From the NCBI GenBank assembly GCA_004144185.1, contig SEFP01000002.1, forward strand, positions 620,001 through 684,000: DNA of 64,000 nt, read 5' to 3'. This DNA is from Sphingobacteriales bacterium (GTDB lineage: Bacteria; Bacteroidota; Bacteroidia; Chitinophagales; Chitinophagaceae). Below, piece after piece: positions 1 to 9,600 of this stretch. The notes below the pieces were generated by a model. The model saw only the letters and a list, made by a program, of their open reading frames with translations. It did not search any database and was not told the origin of the DNA. Position 1 is the stretch's first letter; every line of letters starts with the position of its first letter. The translations under genes were made by a program, and so were the position numbers.

Positions 1-1191
1 CATCATCGGAACAGTAAACCGGATGTTACCACGCCAGATGGTGGTCAGCCAGTTAAACACTTTTACCGCAGAAGGCACCGCGATCAACAGCGTCAACAGT
101 ACGAAGATCGATCCCAGGAACGGACTCATACCGGTTACGAACATATGGTGTGCCCATACAAGGAACGCCAGTACGGTGATCCCCACCAGCGAGATGATCA
201 TGGCGAAATACCCAAAGATCGGCTTCCGGCTGTGGTTGGAAAGAATCTCCGACGCCATACCCATTCCCGGCAGCATGATGATATACACTTCCGGGTGACC
301 GAGGAACCAGAACAAGTGTTGATACAGGATGGCAGAACCACCTACGTACGGCAGTGCTTTACCACCAATGAAGATTTCAGACAGATAGAAAGACGTTCCG
401 AAGCTGCGGTCAAAGATCAACAGTACAAATCCGGAAACTAGTACTGGGAAGGACAGGATACCGAGTACTGCAGTAAAGAACAGCGCCCAGATCGTCAACG
501 GCATACGGGTCATGGTCATACCCTTGGTCCGCATGTTCAGGATGGTGGAAACATAGTTGAGACTTCCCAACAGGGAAGAGACTACAAACAAGACCATGGC
601 AATGAGCCACAGATCCATACCGATTCCGGAACCCAATGAAGCTTCTTTCAGGGCCGACAATGGCGGGTAGGTTGTCCAGCCACCGGATGCAGGTCCTGTT
701 TGAACAAACAGCGATGCAAACATGACCACACTGGCCATAAAGAAGAACCAGTAGGAAATCATGTTCATAAACGGCGATGCCATATCCCGGGCACCGATCT
801 GCAACGGAATCAGGAAGTTGGAGAACGTTCCGGAAAGACCTGCTGTCAATACAAAGAATACCAGAATGGTACCGTGCATGGTGACCAATGCATAGTAGAA
901 CTCAGGGGTCAGTTTACCGCCTTTAGCCCACTCGCCCAGGAACTTTTCCATGATCGGAAAGGTTTCGTTGGGAAAGCCCAGCTGCAAACGGAAGAATACG
1001 GAGAACAACGATCCGATGATCGCCCAGATAATCCCTGTAATCAGGTATTGCTTGGCAATCATCTTATGATCCTGCGAGAAAATATACTTCCAGATGAAGT
1101 GTTGTTCGTGATGATCGTGATGATGACCGGTATCGTCGCTATGCTGGGTATGGGCGACGTTCGGTCCTTGTATAACTACATCCTGGTTCAT
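1..1191 (-). CDS. coxA: Cytochrome c oxidase subunit I, C-terminus cut by window edge
   Basis: Catalytic heme-copper subunit of the terminal oxidase: it reduces oxygen to water and pumps protons across the inner membrane. The first 397 codons are present, starting at the ATG whose complement lies at 1189-1191, and the frame is open to base 1. The HPEVYI motif at about residue 290 supplies the CuB histidine and the His-Tyr pair of the active site, and many hydrophobic helices flank it. The N-terminus is unusually rich in histidine (GHHHDHHEQH at about residues 22-31). It lies 50 bp downstream of coxB on the same strand and is probably co-transcribed with it. The missing part lies left of the window. 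Confidence 0.97.
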   Translation of the reverse strand, partial: MNQDVVIQGPNVAHTQHSDDTGHHHDHHEQHFIWKYIFSQDHKMIAKQYLITGIIWAIIGSLFSVFFRLQLGFPNETFPIMEKFLGEWAKGGKLTPEFYYALVTMHGTILVFFVLTAGLSGTFSNFLIPLQIGARDMASPFMNMISYWFFFMASVVMFASLFVQTGPASGGWTTYPPLSALKEASLGSGIGMDLWLIAMVLFVVSSLLGSLNYVSTILNMRTKGMTMTRMPLTIWALFFTAVLGILSFPVLVSGFVLLIFDRSFGTSFYLSEIFIGGKALPYVGGSAILYQHLFWFLGHPEVYIIMLPGMGMASEILSNHSRKPIFGYFAMIISLVGITVLAFLVWAHHMFVTGMSPFLGSIFVLLTLLIAVPSAVKVFNWLTTIWRGNIRFTVPMM

Positions 1192-1241
1192 AATATCACT
1201 TAGTTTATTCAGAGAAACTTCCGGAACGAAGAATCAGACGG

Positions 1242-2297
1242 TTAACGCTTGGTAATGGATTCTACGGGTGCTTTAGCAGCAGGACCGCCGGTACTGTCGA
1301 CCGCAGAAGGAGCCGGTGCAGGCGATTGGCCGCCTTTCAGATACGGCTGTTGCTTGGCAACCCAGGCCGCATGTTCTTCTGGTGTTTCTACGATAATGGT
1401 TCCACGCATGGAGTAGTGGCCTTTTCCGCACATCTGATCACAGGAAAGTTCATACACGAAATCCGGATTGTCGGTCATTTCCTTCATCTGCGTCGTGGTG
1501 TACTTCGGCGTAAACCACAGCGTAGTGGTAATACCCGGCACCGCATCCATCTTGTAGCGGAAGTGCGGCAGACCTACGTCATGAATTACATCACGGGAGC
1601 CGATGATGAATTTCACCGGGCGGTTCACGATTACATGCACCTCACCGTTTTCCAGTACGACGTCGTCCATGTTCTGACGATCAGAGGTATCCAGACCCAG
1701 TACGTTGTTTTCGTTGTTGATCAGCTGGAAGTTCCGCTTACCCAGAACGCCATCAGCGCCCGGATACCGGATAATCCAGTTAAACTGTTTACCGACTACT
1801 TCTACCACCTGCGAATCGCGGGGGGCTTCAGAAGTAATGTTCAACCAGTTGCGCAAACCGATCGCAACCAGAACGGCCATCACCAATGCCGGAATGGTAG
1901 TCCAGATCAGCTCGAGGCGGTTGTTGTGTGCATAGAAGTAAGACGTGCGCTTCTCGGTGCTTTGGTAGCGGAAGGCAAACCAGAACAAAAGGCCCTGCGT
2001 GATCACGAATACAATACCGGTCACGATCAGGGTAATCTTCAGCATAAAGTCATACTGCTCGCCCTGAACCGAAGCCGATACCGGAAGCATTTTGCCTTTC
2101 AGCGCTTCGTGGCACATGTAGATACCCCACATCCCGGCTACAAACATGATGACCATCACCCAGCCGATGGTCCGGTTGGTGGAGGCCTGTACCCGGCCTT
2201 CGCCGCGAAGGATGGTAGCAAATTCACTGGCGCGGGCAATCTGGTAGATGACCGACAGCACGAGAATCAATAATGCAATCAGTATAAAGCCTGACAT
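1242..2297 (-). CDS. coxB: Cytochrome c oxidase subunit II
   Basis: Subunit II of the terminal oxidase, which accepts electrons from a c-type cytochrome through the binuclear CuA centre and passes them to subunit I. The CuA motif C-x3-C-x3-H-x2-M is intact (CDQMCGKGHYSM, about residues 284-295) in a periplasmic cupredoxin domain. Three hydrophobic stretches occur near the N-terminus (about residues 3-20, 44-62 and 90-108), one more than the usual two. The C-terminal 30 residues are a Pro/Ala-rich tail. A TACCTTTG box lies about 55 bp upstream of the start, so coxBA may have its own promoter as well as read-through from the act genes, which end 160 bp upstream. Confidence 0.97.
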   Translation of the reverse strand: MSGFILIALLILVLSVIYQIARASEFATILRGEGRVQASTNRTIGWVMVIMFVAGMWGIYMCHEALKGKMLPVSASVQGEQYDFMLKITLIVTGIVFVITQGLLFWFAFRYQSTEKRTSYFYAHNNRLELIWTTIPALVMAVLVAIGLRNWLNITSEAPRDSQVVEVVGKQFNWIIRYPGADGVLGKRNFQLINNENNVLGLDTSDRQNMDDVVLENGEVHVIVNRPVKFIIGSRDVIHDVGLPHFRYKMDAVPGITTTLWFTPKYTTTQMKEMTDNPDFVYELSCDQMCGKGHYSMRGTIIVETPEEHAAWVAKQQPYLKGGQSPAPAPSAVDSTGGPAAKAPVESITKR

Positions 2298-2352
2298 AAT
2301 AGGTAATTCGGGGGTGAGTACGTTCTAAATCGACAACTTCCGGAAACTGCTG

Positions 2353-2360
2353 CAAAGGTA
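2353..2360 (-). promoter_or_regulatory. Candidate promoter -7 box of coxBA
   Basis: Read on the minus strand this is TACCTTTG, a perfect match to the Bacteroidota -7 consensus TAnnTTTG. It lies about 55 bp before the coxB start in the 160-bp actF-coxB gap. No clear TTTG -33 box is visible at the usual spacing, so strength is uncertain. Confidence 0.45.
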
Positions 2361-2457
2361 CGCGCAGCACGGGCAGAAGGTGGTTTTTTGACTGCTTTTA
2401 AGAGGCTTTCCGGAAGCAAAGTTTCCACAAAGCCGACGCTTCAGAGGGCACTAAAAA

Positions 2458-3681
2458 CTAGCTGACGTGCAGAATGGCTTCTTTCAGCAACACGTTGTTC
2501 TGAGGAACCAGATCATGTTTCGCCAGGGTACGGCTGACACTGAACATCATCAATCCGCTGAAGCCCGCCAGAACGCCGATTTCATACCAGCCCAGGTGCC
2601 AGTGCTGCGCCAACGGACCCGGCATGGTCATGATGAAGAAGTCGAGCCAGTGACCAAAGATGATCATCAAAGCCATGAATGTTACCGTGAAGAAGTTGCG
2701 CTTCGACGGACGGCTCATCAGAATCAGGATCGGTCCTACGAAGTTGATGATAAACGTCGCGTACCAGATGACACTGTACGGGCCCTGTTGGCGAATCTTG
2801 AAGTAGATGGTTTCTTCCGGAATGTTACCGTACCAGATCAGCATGTACTGACAGAACCAGGTGTAGGTCCAGAAGATCGAGAAGGCAAAATTGAACTTGG
2901 CGATATCGTGGATGTGTTCGCGGTTGACCAGCTCAAGGTTGCCCTGGTTTTTCAGGTACACCACCCACAGCATAATCAGGGCCATACCGCTTACGAATGC
3001 AGAAGCAAAGGTGTACCAGCTAAACATAGTGCTGTACCAGTGCGCATCGATCGACATGATCCACAACCACGGCGTGGTGCTCATCTGCGTCAGGGCAAAT
3101 ACGATCAGGAACAACGCCGCCCATTTCATGAACTTGAAGTAGTTCTTGGTCGAGTTTTTCGGAGCTGTTTGCTGGTCCAGTGAAATGCGCTGGAATTTCT
3201 TACCAAAGAACGCCCACAGCAACACCGTCACTACGCTAAAGCCTACAAACATCCCTTTGTTCAGGAACGCCGACTTATGTTCCAGCAGCTCATCGCCATG
3301 CGGGTTTACCCAATGGAAGATCGGGTTGTGACCATCGATCTGGAAGCCAAATACAATCGCAAAGAGGATGATCAGGGCCACTACGCCAAAGACGCCTACA
3401 TTGGCTCCGATCGCTTCCGGAACCCGGCGATACGCTACAATCCAGCCGCCGTGTGCCAGACTGGACGCAGCTTGGATAAAGACCGATGCCAGTGCCATCA
3501 GTACAAAAAACACGCTGTTGTGAAGCAATACGATCCAGAAGCGGGTTTTATCAAAATGGGCATCCGGTCCGGTGCTACCCAGCAGCGAAACCGCGCCAAT
3601 GATAATCACCAGAATGCCAATGGCCATCAACACCATGCTGGTGAGGCGAAGCCGGGCGGGAACTACAAACCTATCGGTCAT
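2458..3681 (-). CDS. actF: Alternative complex III membrane subunit ActF
   Basis: Integral membrane subunit of the quinol:cytochrome c oxidoreductase called alternative complex III. The 407-residue protein is almost entirely hydrophobic helices (about ten) with short loops. It matches the position and character of ActF, the smaller NrfD-like membrane subunit related to ActC. It starts 46 bp after actE and is the last act gene before coxB. No cofactor-binding motif is expected or seen. Identification rests on the hydrophobic profile and the strict act gene order rather than on a catalytic motif. Confidence 0.93.
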   Translation of the reverse strand: MTDRFVVPARLRLTSMVLMAIGILVIIIGAVSLLGSTGPDAHFDKTRFWIVLLHNSVFFVLMALASVFIQAASSLAHGGWIVAYRRVPEAIGANVGVFGVVALIILFAIVFGFQIDGHNPIFHWVNPHGDELLEHKSAFLNKGMFVGFSVVTVLLWAFFGKKFQRISLDQQTAPKNSTKNYFKFMKWAALFLIVFALTQMSTTPWLWIMSIDAHWYSTMFSWYTFASAFVSGMALIMLWVVYLKNQGNLELVNREHIHDIAKFNFAFSIFWTYTWFCQYMLIWYGNIPEETIYFKIRQQGPYSVIWYATFIINFVGPILILMSRPSKRNFFTVTFMALMIIFGHWLDFFIMTMPGPLAQHWHLGWYEIGVLAGFSGLMMFSVSRTLAKHDLVPQNNVLLKEAILHVS

Positions 3682-3727
3682 GACTCAAGAGTAATTAAAA
3701 GTCCTGTATAAAAAGACGTTTCCGGAA

Positions 3728-4438
3728 TTAACGTTGTGCGGTTACGGCGGTAATGCCGGTGGAATCAGCAGGAGCGGCGCCTTTCATACCATTGGTAGAA
3801 TCGGACGGAACAGCACCGGCTTTTACCGGGCCGGTGCCCATAGTAAAGGCTTTGCCGCCATTCTGGCTTTGGAATTGCCGGATATAAGCAATCACCATCC
3901 AGCGCTCTTTGGTATTGAGCTGCGACGCGTACGAGCCCATCGCATTTTTACCAAACTTAACGGCTGCGTACATCTGGCCATTCGGCATCTCGAGGTACTT
4001 CGGCAGTTTGAAGTTGGCCGGAGCCGCAGCAAACTTGCCGTTGCCACCGTTGTAGAGCGGACCGTTGCCATCAAGGCCGGTACCGTGACAGACCCCACAG
4101 TGAATATTATACATCCGGCGACCTTCAGCCAGTTCTCCTTCGGTAAACCGCAGAGACGTGTTGAAGTTTTTGTACGCGTTGGTATCGCCTTCCACCATAT
4201 GATCCGGCAATTCCTGCCCACGGGCTACCGTTCCGGAAACCGGACGGCGTGCTGTATGACCATCCGCGAAGTTGGGATTCTCGTTATAGTAATCATACGC
4301 CCGTGAATACGTCATATCCGGTGCATAAATACGGCCCGGGTTACGGTGTTTTTCGCCATTGCTGGTGCAGGAGGCTATCATCAGCCCTGCAACAGCAGCT
4401 ACCAGTACACCAGATTTATATAAAAATGCTTTTGGCAT
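3728..4438 (-). CDS. actE: Alternative complex III monoheme cytochrome c lipoprotein ActE
   Basis: Monoheme cytochrome c subunit of alternative complex III, placed to relay electrons at the periplasmic face. A lipoprotein signal peptide is visible with the lipobox IASC at residues 21-24, so the mature protein should be lipid-anchored. A single heme-binding CxxCH motif (CGVCH) sits near residue 115, and a candidate distal Met ligand occurs in the segment after it (EMPNGQMY). The C-terminal 50 residues are a low-complexity Gly/Ala/Thr tail. It lies 44 bp after actD and 46 bp before actF, consistent with one operon. Confidence 0.94.
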   Translation of the reverse strand: MPKAFLYKSGVLVAAVAGLMIASCTSNGEKHRNPGRIYAPDMTYSRAYDYYNENPNFADGHTARRPVSGTVARGQELPDHMVEGDTNAYKNFNTSLRFTEGELAEGRRMYNIHCGVCHGTGLDGNGPLYNGGNGKFAAAPANFKLPKYLEMPNGQMYAAVKFGKNAMGSYASQLNTKERWMVIAYIRQFQSQNGGKAFTMGTGPVKAGAVPSDSTNGMKGAAPADSTGITAVTAQR

Positions 4439-4482
4439 GAGCGTTTTTTCTTAAAAAACTTAGGGCAATCAATAAGAGTCTT

Positions 4483-5106
4483 CTAGGCGTGGAGTTCGGC
4501 TTCAATCCGGCGGGAGCGGTTCAGCGCTTCCTGAGGATCAGTTTCGTAATCTTCCGGCTTGTCGTACCGGCCAAACCACCAGCCTTCTTCTGCAATCTGA
4601 ATATTGGTTTCAACGGCACCAGTCGATTTCAGGTAGTTGATCACTTCCAGCTCCGAGGTATCATCCGTCAGTTCGATGGCTGCGACAAACAGGTCATCGG
4701 TCTGACGTGGATGAAACACGTGCTTCTTTACACCCGGCATAATCTGGTTGATATAACAGAACGTCAACACCATACCCACCGCAGCAAACAGAATTGTCAG
4801 CTCGAAGGTGATTGGAATGAACGCCGGTACCGGCAGGTGCGGCTTACCACCAAAGTTGATCGGCCAGTCTTTGGTAAAAATCCAGGACATAAAGCCCAGC
4901 GCGGTGCAGGTTCCGGCAATACCGAAGATGAAACCGGCGATGTGCAGGTCTGTTTCCTTATGTCCGAGCGCTACATCCAATCCGTGTACCGGAAAAGGCG
5001 TGTACACGTCGTGCAGTTTATATCCGCTGTTACGCAGGCTATGAACTGCCGGGAACAGAACGTCCTCGTCATCGTACGCAGCAACTGCAAATTTCTTAAC
5101 GGCCAT
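4483..5106 (-). CDS. actD: Alternative complex III subunit ActD (DUF3341)
   Basis: Small membrane subunit of alternative complex III with the DUF3341 profile. The N-terminal half opens with a soluble segment (KKFAVAAYDDEDVLFPAVHSLR), followed by two membrane helices (about residues 55-78 and 95-117). The C-terminal half is soluble and includes HPRQTDDLFVAAIE. No cofactor motif is present, as expected for this structural subunit. It lies 84 bp after actC and 44 bp before actE. The 207-residue length fits the family. Confidence 0.93.
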   Translation of the reverse strand: MAVKKFAVAAYDDEDVLFPAVHSLRNSGYKLHDVYTPFPVHGLDVALGHKETDLHIAGFIFGIAGTCTALGFMSWIFTKDWPINFGGKPHLPVPAFIPITFELTILFAAVGMVLTFCYINQIMPGVKKHVFHPRQTDDLFVAAIELTDDTSELEVINYLKSTGAVETNIQIAEEGWWFGRYDKPEDYETDPQEALNRSRRIEAELHA

Positions 5107-5190
5107 GATGGTAGTGTTGATAGTGCGTATTCAAAACGAAGCGTGACTTATCGGGTCAGCGTCCTTCCGGATACTAAGATCTTGATACGG

Positions 5191-6624
5191 TTAGTGTGCG
5201 TGCTCCAGTTCGTGAACAAACTCTTCGGTGCTTTTCTCTTCGATCGGCTCCATCTGCTTTTTGTACGATTCGCCCGACGTTTTCAGGATAAACTTGATCT
5301 CAGCCACCGCGATGGTCGGGAAGTACTTGGCAAACAGGAAGAAGCAGGTAAAGAACAACCCAAACGTACCGAGGTAGAAACCGACTTCCGGCCAGCTTGG
5401 GCTGTAGTACGCCCAGGAGCCCGGCAGGTAATCCCGATACAGCGAGGTTACGATGATTACAAAGCGTTCAAACCACATCCCGATGTTTACAACGATCGAC
5501 ATGATAAAGGTGAACGGAATGTTGCGACGCAGACGCTTCACCCAGAAGAACTGCGGAGAAATTACGTTGCAGGTCATCATCGCCCAGTAGCTCCACCAAT
5601 ACGGACCGAGAATCCGCCAGTTAAACGCTTCCTGCTCATACAAGACTCCGGAATACCAGGCCATGAACAACTCGGTCAGGTACGCAACCCCTACAATTGA
5701 ACCAGTCAATACGATTACCTTATTCATCGCTTCGATGTGACCCAGGGTAATATATTCTTCCAGATGCAGGATCCGGCGAACCAGAATCAGCAGCGTCTGT
5801 ACCATCGCGAATCCGGAGAAGATCGCACCGGCTACGAAGTAGGGCGGGAAGATCGTCGTGTGCCAGCCCGGAATGACTGAGGTGGCAAAGTCAAAGGATA
5901 CAATGGTGTGTACAGAAAGTACCAGTGGTGTAGACAAACCGGCGAGTACCAGTGAAAGGGCCTCGTGACGCTGCCAGTTTTTGGCGGTACCGCTCCAGCC
6001 AAACGAAGCCATACCATACAGGCGCTTCCGGAGCTTGGTTTTAGCACGGTCCCGGACAGTCGCGAAATCTGGAATCAGACCGGAGTACCAGAACAACAGG
6101 GATACCGTAAAATAAGTAGAGATCGCGAATACGTCCCAGAGCAACGCCGAGTTGAAGTTCGGCCATAAAGCGCCGCGGCTGTTAGGATATGGCATTACGA
6201 AGAAGCCATCCCAAACCCGGCCCATGTGGAAAATCGGGAACTGACCGGCGCACATAACCGCAAAGATGGTCATCGCTTCCGCCGCCCGGTTTACACCTGT
6301 CCGCCAGCCCTGGCGGAACAGCAACAGGATGGCAGAGATCAGGGTACCGGCGTGACCGATACCCACCCACCATACGAAGTTGGTGATGTCCCAGCCCCAG
6401 CCGATAGTCCGGTTGATATTCCAGACCCCGATTCCGTAGTACACTTCCCAGAATACCGAGAAGGCACCAAAACCGAGCAGCATCAGCGACAGCACAAAGC
6501 CGATATACCAAAGCTTGGTTGGCTTCCGCTCGATGGGCGAAATGATATCTTCCGTCACCTGGTGATAGGTCTTATGCCCATCTACCAACGGCTCGCGGAC
6601 AAAGGATTCGTATTTAAGGTGCAT
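5191..6624 (-). CDS. actC: Alternative complex III NrfD-like quinol-binding subunit ActC
   Basis: Large membrane subunit related to NrfD/PsrC, the polysulfide reductase membrane subunit, which holds the menaquinol site of alternative complex III. The 477-residue protein has about ten hydrophobic helices and family-like stretches such as NRTIGWGWDITNFVWW and GIGHAGTLISA near the N-terminus. The C-terminus is a charged cytoplasmic tail ending in His. It lies 67 bp after actB in the same orientation. It pairs with ActF, its smaller paralogue, in the known complex. Confidence 0.95.
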   Translation of the reverse strand: MHLKYESFVREPLVDGHKTYHQVTEDIISPIERKPTKLWYIGFVLSLMLLGFGAFSVFWEVYYGIGVWNINRTIGWGWDITNFVWWVGIGHAGTLISAILLLFRQGWRTGVNRAAEAMTIFAVMCAGQFPIFHMGRVWDGFFVMPYPNSRGALWPNFNSALLWDVFAISTYFTVSLLFWYSGLIPDFATVRDRAKTKLRKRLYGMASFGWSGTAKNWQRHEALSLVLAGLSTPLVLSVHTIVSFDFATSVIPGWHTTIFPPYFVAGAIFSGFAMVQTLLILVRRILHLEEYITLGHIEAMNKVIVLTGSIVGVAYLTELFMAWYSGVLYEQEAFNWRILGPYWWSYWAMMTCNVISPQFFWVKRLRRNIPFTFIMSIVVNIGMWFERFVIIVTSLYRDYLPGSWAYYSPSWPEVGFYLGTFGLFFTCFFLFAKYFPTIAVAEIKFILKTSGESYKKQMEPIEEKSTEEFVHELEHAH

Positions 6625-6670
6625 AGTGTGTTAGCTTCTTAAGGTTGCGGCAGGCCGCTGCTTCTATTAA

Positions 6671-6686
6671 TGCTGATACGTTGATA
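6671..6686. repeat. Degenerate octamer repeat in the actB-actC gap
   Basis: Two adjacent eight-base units, TGCTGATA and CGTTGATA, lie in the actB-actC gap. They resemble the four-unit octamer array in the actA-actB gap. The match is short, so this could be chance on its own. Confidence 0.35.
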
Positions 6687-6691
6687 CGAGC

Positions 6692-9600
6692 TTAGATGTG
6701 ACGCTGATACAGGCCATCTTCCGCAGTACCGGCAATTTTCACATCCGTATTCCGGATTTTCGACAGGTAGTTTACGTTCGGCAGGGTGTGAATTTCTTCC
6801 AGTACGTAGTACATCCGCTCTTTCTGCTGGTCTTTGCGCAGTTGATAGATGGCGCTCTTCGGGTCATTCACGTTTCCAAATACAATCGCATCGGTCGGAC
6901 AGGCCTGCTGACAAGCGGTCTTCACTTCACCATCGCGCAACGGACGACCGTCTTTTTTGGCAGCCAGTTTACCTTCCTGCAAACGCTGAACGCAGAACGA
7001 GCACTTCTCCATCACCCCACGGCTCCGGACGGTTACATCTGGGTTGAGCACCATGCGGGTCAGGTTATCATTCATATCATCCCGCTTGTAATCTTCGTAG
7101 GTGTTGTCGTCAAAGCAATCCGCTTCGTTCCAGTCCATCCAGTTGAAGTGACGGACTTTGTACGGACAGTTGTTGGCGCAATACTTGGTACCGATACAGC
7201 GGTTGTAGGTCATCATGTTGAGACCTTCAGAGCTGTGTGGCGTAGCGGCTACCGGACAAACGTTTTCGCAAGGCGCGTTGTCGCAGTGCTGGCACATCAT
7301 CGGCTGGAAAACCGTCTGGATACTGTCCGGATTCTCAGGACTTCCGGAGAAATACCGGTCGATCCGGATCCAGTGCATTTCATGCGCCAGCTTCACGTGT
7401 TCTTTACCAACAACTGAAATATTGTTTTCTGCCTGGCAACCCATGACGCAGGCACCGCAACCGATACAGGAGCTCAGGTCAATCGACATGCCCCAGTGGA
7501 TACCCGGTGATACGTAGTTAGGATACAGCGTACCGTTTTCACGGAAGCCTTTCTCCAGTGCGCCACCACCTTGTTCGGCCGCTTCCGGACCGCCCCAGGC
7601 AGCGTTGAAATCAGCCGTATCTGCAGCAGCCATTACAGCACCGCTTACACCCATTACGCTGTGTGCTTCGGCACCGGTGGCACCGGCACCTTCATGACCG
7701 GTTCCGCCATGTCCTTCGGCAGCACCTGTATGAGCAGCAGTTCCTTCATGGGCAGCACCTTCGTGACCGCCACCATGATCTTCCCAGCTGTTGTGTGCAA
7801 AATGACCCAGCTCTTCCTGACGCTTATTCATCAGGTACATCGGATCTTTCGAGAATTCACCAAGGGTGAACTCCTGAATGATCGGACGGGCTTCGTAACT
7901 ATGGTGGGTCTGGGTAATCGCTACCTCGTAGGTATCACCAGTGGTTTCAATCGTTGCCTGCGTGTTGGCGCGATCGAGTGTCCGGCCGTTCCAAACCCGC
8001 ATTGGGTAAGCGTTCAGACCAGTACCGGCAGCAGCGCGACCCACTTGCTTATCGCGGCCAAAGCCGAGGGCAATACCAACGACATCGTTGTGCTGACCGG
8101 GTACTACTACTACTGGCAAACGCAGTTCCTGACCATTGTATTTGATGCTGACCACGCGCTTGGCAGGGTCTACCTCATTGATACCGGTCAGTTCCGCATC
8201 CAGTTCTTTGGCCCGCTGTGGAGACAGCGTAGCGTAGTTATCCCAGGTTGCTTTGGTAATCGGATCGGGCATCTCGAGCAACCAAGGGTTGTTACTCCAG
8301 GCACCACCGTGTCCGATAGAAATTTTTTCGTAAACCATCACTTCCGGATTCTTGCTCACCGGCATGGCGCCGATCGCAGTCACCGCAGCGCCGGTGTTTC
8401 CAGCATACGCCGCACTGGTCAGTCCGGGACTGGCTGGCGCCTGTGGCATTTCCGTAGGCTCGGTACGGCTTCCGGCAGCGGCCATCATGCCTGCACCTGA
8501 AGCGGTATCGCTTTTCAGCACCTCATTTCCGGAACCGGTTGCACGGTTGGTAGCGGTCTTACGCGCACCACCCGGCTCGATCACCCCATCCTGCAAAGCC
8601 AGATCGAAGGCTTCCTGCGAACCGAGACGGCCCATCCAATAATTCTTCCACAGGTCGGCATAAGTAGCGCCACCAGTAGTAGCCGCTACCGGAGTGGCCT
8701 TCGTGCTATCCCCCCGCGTTACAGTACCGGTTACGGCAACTGCGTTCGCACCATTCCCCGCCCAGATCAGCAGACTGTCGGCTAGTGCACGGGTTTTGAA
8801 GAGTGGTGCAATCGTTGGCTGTATCAGGCTGTAATAGCCACTGCGAGGTTCGGCATCGCCCCAGCTTTCCAGCCAGTGATGATCCGGAACCACCATTGTA
8901 CAGGCCTGTGCGGTTTCGTCCATCCGGTCAGCAGTGCTGATACGGGTCGGAACTTTAGCCAGGGCCTCTTTAAATTCTTTACCATTAGGCCATTCGTACA
9001 CCGGGTTCACACCGCTGAAGATGACCGTTCCGATCTGGCCGGCTTTCATCTGGGTCAGCAATGCAGCCATATCGGCGTCAGAGCCTTTCTTGGTATTGTT
9101 GGTCGTACCCCAGTCGATCGTGGTGCCGTTGGCACCGATCGCGCTGTTGATGGCATTCACCACCGTCTGTACATTCACATCATCCGAGCTGCTCACCACC
9201 AGACCACGACCTTTTTTCAGATCGGCAGCTGCCTGGGTCACCAACTTATTCAGAGCAGGAGACGGCAGATTCGGCGTGCTTCCGGAAGCTACGGCATTGT
9301 AAAGCGCCACCGCTACAGCACCCATCTGAGACGGGCGGCAGGTAGCCCGGCGGTCGGCTGCTGCACCACTGATGGTGTGCAGGCTTTCCACCTGATAATG
9401 ACGGCTCATGCGCAGGTTGCGCGCCGAGATTTTACGGCCTTCGGCATACTGACGGGCCTGGGTGGCCGGATTCAGCCAGGTACCCAGGAAATCCGCGCCC
9501 AGGCTTACAATTGTTTCAGCGCGATCGAAATGATAAAACGGAATGGCACGGCGACCATACGAAGCTTCGTTGGCCAGCATCAGCGCGCTGTAGCTGACCG

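Noticed and set aside
1326-2273. A 315-codon plus-strand frame opposite coxB
   Set aside because: It is a shadow of a strongly supported gene: no start context, no domain, and composition expected from the reverse complement.
4489-5700. A 403-codon plus-strand frame opposite actD and actC
   Set aside because: It crosses two real genes and their gap on the other strand and lacks any recognisable feature.
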